From the NCBI GenBank assembly GCA_027604005.1, contig JADGJT010000449.1, positions 1-10,310 of the forward strand: a stretch of 10,310 nt of DNA. The letters are read 5' to 3'. Both the position numbers and the translations under genes were made by a program. Under the pieces are notes generated by a model, which made no database searches, had not been told where the DNA came from, and saw only the letters and a program-made list of their open reading frames with translations. This stretch comes from Dinochytrium kinnereticum. Lineage: Eukaryota > Chytridiomycota > Chytridiomycetes > Chytridiales > Chytridiaceae. This document shows, in pieces, positions 7,188 to 10,310 of the stretch (positions are counted from its first letter, which is position 1; every line of letters begins with the position of its first letter).

Positions 7188-9121
7188 TCACACCCTCCAA
7201 ATCCCTTTTTTCCGATCATGTCCAACCCCCTCAACTCCCTCGACAACCCCCACCAAATCACCAACAAAGCACCCTCCCCCAACGGCCCCCTGCAAAGCAT
7301 TCATCCCAAAGCAAGCCTCAAACCTCGCGCCGGGATCAACCCTCCGAAACCCCATCAAAGTCCGCATGGGCTCGCGACCCCCAAACACCCCACTCTTAAG
7401 ATCAACGCTGGGCACCATGCAACGCGTGCACCTTGAGGCGAGGTGGAAGAGCGTGGAGCCTATCTGAAGGGTCTTCCAGGTGTCTTCTTGGAAGGGGGTG
7501 AGGTGGGGGCCTGTTAGGACTATGTTTGGACGGAAGTTGGGTGGGGTCAGGCGCGGGGTTTCGGGGGGGAGACGGGAGTTTAGGTCGGTTAGGGACGGGA
7601 GGGTTGTGATTAGGAAGGGGAAGCCGTCGGCGAAAGCGGTCTTTTGTTTTTTGTTTGTTTTTTTTGAGGGGGGAGGAGGTGGGGAACAATGTTAGTTTAT
7701 CATTGGATGGTGATTTGTGAATTGAGAGAGCTGATTATTTCCTTCTTCTTTTTTTTTTTTTTGTTTTGGTGTGTGTAGGCTAAATATGGGGGAAGTGACA
7801 AAAGAAACAGGATACCTGTGGCTCATGCTTAAAGTAATGCGGTGGTGGTGTATGTTTCTCCGGAAGCCTTCGAACAGTCCTTGGGTCCTATCCAAGAAAG
7901 GAAAAAGGAGTATCGCAAAATCAAGACCCGTTGGGAGACAAAAAAAAAGAGAAAAAAAAAGAACAAAACAAACTGGATAAAGAAGAAAAAATAAACCCGC
8001 AGAGCACCCCTTTTTTGGTTCTCCCCAATACAATAAAATAAGAAAGAAAGACACTTTAACTCCCCCCCTTTTAAGAGAAAAAGAATAAAATGGCCTGCAA
8101 AACAAAAAAAAAAAAAAAAAAAGGAAAACTCACCTTAACAATCAACCTAGCCTTCACCCCCAAAAACCTCGAAAACCATTCACCAACTTCATCCCCCTCA
8201 TCAATGCCATCCACAGAATGTTTCCAAACCATGTACTTCTCAGACTCGACATCCTCAAAGCTCCTACGACCCATACACCCCACCGCGAAAAAAAGCAAAA
8301 AAAAAAAAAAAACACAGCAACCACATAAGAAATGAATCGTAAGCAAAAAAAAGGAAAAAGTCACCAAAGTTCAGCAAACCAACGAAAAGCAAAAAGTAAA
8401 AAACAAACAAACGTCAATAAAACGGAAAAAAAGCCCTCCTCACCTTCGAAACTCCACACAAACGTCCCTATCCATTCCAGGAGCCGAAACAACCAACCTC
8501 CCTCCCCTCTTGTACGCGCCAGGCAGTTCAAGGTCAGCCTCAACCCTCACGTCAATGAGAATCATCTTGGGGTGATCACGCTGCGTCAAGAACTGCGTGA
8601 ACAATAATCCCCCATCAAAACGTCAGCGTCGTTAAAGAGAAAAGAAAAGGAAAAAATAATTAGTCAGACACTCCTTCCCCCGACCCCAACTCATGCATGA
8701 CCCGCGCGAACCGAAAAGAAAGAAAGATAGAAAAGAAAAAGAAAAAGAAAGAGAAGAGAAAGAGAAAGAGAAAGAGAAAGAGAAAGAGAAAGAGAAAGAG
8801 AAAGAAAGGAACCAGAACCTCCAACAAACAAAAAACAAAAACAAAACAAAAACAAGAAAACCAGCAGAAAAGTAAAGAAAAAATGAAAAGGAAGAGAGAA
8901 ATGGAGCGTTCACAAACCTTCCCATCCTCACCAACAACCATCCACATCCGATCCAGCTCAAACCCGTGAACGTCAATCCAAGCCTTCCGAACCGATATAC
9001 CTTTACACGACTTGATCGGGTATATGTACAGCTCTGCGACCGCCATTGCGCCCGGGTCGAGTGGAGGAGGAGGTGGTGGTGGACGCAGGAGGGTCAAGAG
9101 GAAGATGCCGAGTGTCCACAT
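7188..9121 (-). CDS. MOSC-domain protein of the mARC/YcbX type
   Basis: Predicted molybdenum-cofactor protein related to mitochondrial amidoxime reducing component, which reduces N-hydroxylated compounds using electrons from cytochrome b5 and its reductase. Minus-strand exons 9121..8918, 8592..8444, 8263..8134, 7887..7816 and 7640..7188 give 335 aa (human mARC1 is 337). Residues 26-120 are the MOSC N-terminal barrel: ELYIYPIKSCKG (30-41), GFELDRMWMVV, then FLTQRDHP after intron 1. FLGVKARLIVK, DPRTVRRLPEK and TAFADGFPFLI follow. The MOSC core has FRPNIVL, SRCTRC (C256, C259), VDLKSG, REPMRTL and FGMN. C259 matches the molybdenum-ligand cysteine of mARC by position. The ATG at 9121 adds a hydrophobic stretch and seven prolines ahead of the ATG at 9046; a membrane anchor would fit mARC, but 9046 (310 aa) is also possible. 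All junctions keep frame and join conserved blocks. Confidence 0.9.
7641..7815 (-). other. MOSC gene intron 4 (A-rich 3' splice site)
   Basis: The 175-nt GT-AG intron joins PHYFKHEPQ to TAFADGFPF in phase 0. Its 3' end on the transcript strand is a run of A and AAAC units directly before AG, with no pyrimidine tract next to the splice site. The plus strand carries T14 at 7749-7762. It was identified from donor GTATCC at 7815 and acceptor AAAAG ending at 7641, plus the fit of the joined protein to the family. Confidence 0.75.
7888..8133 (-). other. MOSC gene intron 3 with long homopolymer tract
   Basis: The 246-nt intron has donor GTGAGT at 8133 and acceptor GATAG ending at 7888, phase 0. A 19-nt A-run on the plus strand (8104-8122) lies a few bases past the donor and would be a U-run in the pre-mRNA. 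The rest is also A-rich on the plus strand. Removing it joins ARLIVK to DPRTVRRLPEK. Confidence 0.75.
8104..8122. repeat. A19 homopolymer
   Basis: Nineteen consecutive A residues on the plus strand within intron 3 of the MOSC gene. The length should be treated with caution because homopolymers are error-prone in sequencing. Confidence 0.9.
8264..8443 (-). other. MOSC gene intron 2
   Basis: The 180-nt intron has donor GTGAGG at 8443 and acceptor CGTAG ending at 8264, and it splits an arginine codon (phase 2). A 16-nt A-run lies at 8297-8312 on the plus strand, which is a pyrimidine tract ahead of the branch/acceptor zone on the transcript. Removing it joins CVEFR to RSFEDVESE. Confidence 0.72.
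8297..8312. repeat. A16 homopolymer
   Basis: Sixteen consecutive A residues on the plus strand within intron 2 of the MOSC gene, a poly-U tract in the pre-mRNA. Confidence 0.9.
8713..8807. repeat. Purine microsatellite, (AGAGAA)n core
   Basis: The region is nearly pure A/G on the plus strand. Eight consecutive AGAGAA units run from 8755 to 8802, and looser AAAGAA/GAAAAA units flank them. It lies wholly inside intron 1 of the MOSC gene. Such a tract is slippage-prone, so its length probably varies between strains. Confidence 0.95.
8825..8860. repeat. CAAAA-type low-complexity repeat
   Basis: Irregular AAAC/CAAAAA units lie next to the hexamer microsatellite inside MOSC intron 1. It has no coding meaning. 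Confidence 0.75.
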
Positions 9122-9200
9122 CGCTGGCAAAGGTTGGTGTCCGTGTCACCCAGATTTGGAATTGGATTACGAACCATAAACAGAACCAGAGAAGGTAAAT

Positions 9201-9251
9201 GATGGCTCGCCCAACACGCTGCACACGGGAGTGGTTGAGTGATGGCTCGCT
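9201..9251. repeat. Short direct repeat, TGATGGCTCGC
   Basis: An 11-nt word occurs at 9200-9210 and again at 9240-9250, exactly 40 nt apart, just upstream of the MOSC gene. It may be a duplicated regulatory site or part of the candidate small gene; nothing more can be said. Confidence 0.5.
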
Positions 9252-9666
9252 CATGGGTGCGGGGGTTTTGTACGAGCCAAAGGATGGGCTCTCACCTGGT
9301 GGGGATGTCCCCATGGGACAAATTCCCATGCGAGTGGCCTCCTCACCCAAACTTGATACTCAATACATGGCTTTCGATGCTTTTGAAGTATTTACCAAGT
9401 CGGGAGACTCTGATGGAAATGTAGGACGTGAAGAACAGCTTAACCTGCCACTGAAGGAACTTGGTGAGTGACACCCCGTGTCGACAGGTCTCCTCACTCT
9501 CTCCTGCCACCCGTCGTCTCTTGCAGTGGAGTTATGCTTGGGCTGGTCTCGACACCGACCATATCCGACCACACCAAGAGCAAAATCAGAATACAGTCGC
9601 GGCAAGAACACACCACGAACGGCAGATTTTAGAGTCAATGATGGTCAACCTTTATTGATTCTTTGA
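9202..9666 (+). CDS. Candidate small spliced gene, unknown function
   Basis: A tentative two-exon model, 9202..9463 and 9527..9666, gives 133 aa (or 78 aa from the ATG at 9367). The intron (9464..9526, 63 nt) has a perfect GTGAGT donor, a pyrimidine-rich 3' part and a TTGCAG acceptor, and splitting a valine codon keeps the frame open for 45 more codons to a TGA. Unspliced, the frame stops two codons past the donor. The position also fits: divergent from the MOSC gene and convergent with the membrane-protein gene, filling an otherwise large gap. The product, with MAFDAFEVF and VELCLGW on either side of the junction and a basic C-terminal half, resembles no family that I know. Against it, other frames here are open too, as expected in GC-balanced DNA, so the open frame alone proves little. 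Confidence 0.4.
9301..9330. repeat. Two adjacent short inverted repeats
   Basis: GGGGA/TCCCC (9301-9305 and 9308-9312) is followed by CATGGGA/TCCCATG (9312-9318 and 9324-9330, 5-nt loop). Both arms are perfect but short. They could be binding sites or chance. Confidence 0.4.
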
Positions 9667-9813
9667 AGCTCAAACAACAATGTAGCACTGCACCGTAAAC
9701 ACTCTTTGTCAACTATCATCAACCAGACTTTAATCCTGGTATGGAAGGGCATCAAATTAACATTTCTCTTTTATCACAGGGTTATGAGGCTTTAAACCAA
9801 TGTGGTGGCTCCT

Positions 9814-10310
9814 TCAGGTGGACGCGTAAATCGGCAGAGTATGATGGACCGTAGGCAAGACCAACTTGTGCGCCGAAATGCTCCATGGTGGTGTGGTCCG
9901 AGTGAAATGAAGGGATCTGGTACGATCACTGATCCAAACCAGCCTCTTATCACCATCAAGAACATTCCAGCCTTGAAGAATCTCCTTGACCCGTTCCTCC
10001 GGCTTTTTTATGATGGATCATGAAGGGAGGGATCAGACGCGAATCCAAGTGGGGGGAGGGGGAGGAGGGGTTATTTACCTCAAACTTGGGAGGGGAGAAG
10101 TAGAACCAAAGACTTGGCAAGAGGTCGACGAGGACAACAGCCAGAGCGATCATGCCTACGATCGCGGACTTGACCGCTCCAGTGAAGTAGAGAATGAAGG
10201 AGACGACACCGACCAACGCGAAAATGGTGGACACGGTTCTAATCCATGTGAAGATGACAATGCTGTCGTCTTTGAGGGACTTGAAACTGGTGAGCTTGTT
10301 GTTCAGGGTG
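9814..10310 (-). CDS. Unrecognised membrane protein, C-terminal part
   Basis: 3' part of a minus-strand gene whose start lies right of the window. Exons are 10310..10079 and 10002..9814, with a 76-nt intron (donor GTAAAT at 10078, acceptor AAAAAAG ending at 10003) in phase 0. About 139 residues are visible. Two hydrophobic segments, roughly IFTWIRTVSTIFALVGVVSF and IVGMIALAVVLVDLLPSLWF, are separated by a short YFTGAVKS loop, suggesting a membrane hairpin. A soluble tail of about 70 residues follows, starting SPPKFEPEERVKEILQGW and ending in IYAST before TGA. The first of these segments is preceded by a hydrophilic stretch with lysines (TSFKSLKDD). I do not recognise the family, and the tail shows no catalytic motif. 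That reading continues smoothly through the splice supports the model. Confidence 0.65.

Larger units (their letters stand above)
8593..8917 (-). other. MOSC gene intron 1 (325 nt, microsatellite-bearing)
   Basis: The longest intron of the window, between VVGEDGK and FLTQRDHP, with donor GTTTGT at 8917 and acceptor CACGCAG ending at 8593, phase 0. It contains a purine-rich hexamer microsatellite and adjacent CAAAA-type repeats on the plus strand, so the pre-mRNA strand is highly pyrimidine-rich. Other open frames running through it encode only low-complexity Lys/Glu or Phe/Ser runs and are not genes. Confidence 0.8.
9122..9813. promoter_or_regulatory. Intergenic region: MOSC promoter and 3' end of membrane-protein gene
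   Basis: The longest gap between confident genes (692 nt). The left end must contain the MOSC gene promoter; a minus-strand CCAAT lies at 9166-9162, about 40 nt upstream of its ATG. The right end must contain the 3' untranslated region of the minus-strand membrane-protein gene; a minus-strand AATAAA is present at 9656-9651, about 160 nt past that gene's stop. Small repeats (an 11-nt direct repeat and two short inverted repeats) lie in the left half. A possible spliced plus-strand gene occupying most of the middle is listed separately. Confidence 0.45.

Noticed and set aside
7692..8367. Phe-rich minus-strand frames that look like membrane proteins
   Set aside because: They arise from T-runs in MOSC introns read as Phe; the true exons within them are joined in the MOSC model.
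8632..8976. Lys/Glu- and Phe/Ser-rich repeat proteins over the microsatellite
   Set aside because: The AGAGAA hexamer is open in many frames by composition alone, and it lies inside an intron.
9003..9350. Minus-strand frame with a hydrophobic stretch upstream of the MOSC gene
   Set aside because: It is in a different frame from the conserved MOSC exon 1, which overlaps it, and is probably promoter and 5' untranslated sequence.
9360..9638. Minus-strand 92-aa frame in the 9122-9813 gap
   Set aside because: It has no splice support and no family resemblance; the plus-strand spliced model explains the region better.

Overview
The window reads as nuclear DNA of a zoosporic (flagellated) fungus, probably a chytrid-type organism. 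Three things point there. There is a clear ciliary/flagellar gene (DRC4/GAS8), which non-flagellated fungi lack. The genes are dense and broken by short GT-AG introns, mostly 41-106 nt. One protein carries a fungal DUF6729-like region. There is no operon structure, no bacterial signal, and I found no tRNA, rRNA, CRISPR array or recognisable transposon.

Layout from left to right. (1) Positions 1-1884, minus strand: two tandem, diverged acyl-CoA thioesterase-like (double-hotdog) genes. Both have an intron at the same codon, and only 11 nt separate the stop of the upstream gene from the ATG of the downstream one; the downstream gene runs off the left edge. (2) 1885-2330: divergent promoter region. 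(3) 2331-4182, plus: DRC4/GAS8, seven exons, 490 aa as modelled. (4) 4329-6892, plus: a six-exon gene of 739 aa with a DUF6729-like cysteine-bearing region, an AT-hook and a cysteine-rich C-terminus. (5) 6893-7187: convergent 3' region. (6) 7188-9121, minus: a five-exon MOSC-domain protein of the mARC/YcbX type. Its introns are unusually long and full of homopurine or homopyrimidine tracts, including a hexamer microsatellite. (7) 9122-9813: otherwise empty, but it holds a possible small spliced plus-strand gene (9202-9666). (8) 9814-10310, minus: the 3' part of an unrecognised membrane protein gene.

The genes do not form one evident pathway. Thioesterases (acyl-CoA hydrolysis), DRC4 (flagellar motility), the DUF6729/AT-hook protein (probably nuclear DNA-binding) and the MOSC protein (molybdenum-cofactor redox chemistry) are neighbours, not a system. 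Exon models were built by hand: each predicted junction has GT/AG ends, keeps the reading frame and, where the family is known, joins conserved blocks. The most worthwhile second looks are the tightly packed thioesterase pair, the AT-hook/DUF6729 protein, the candidate hidden spliced gene, the distinctive introns of the MOSC gene and the A-rich 3' splice sites.
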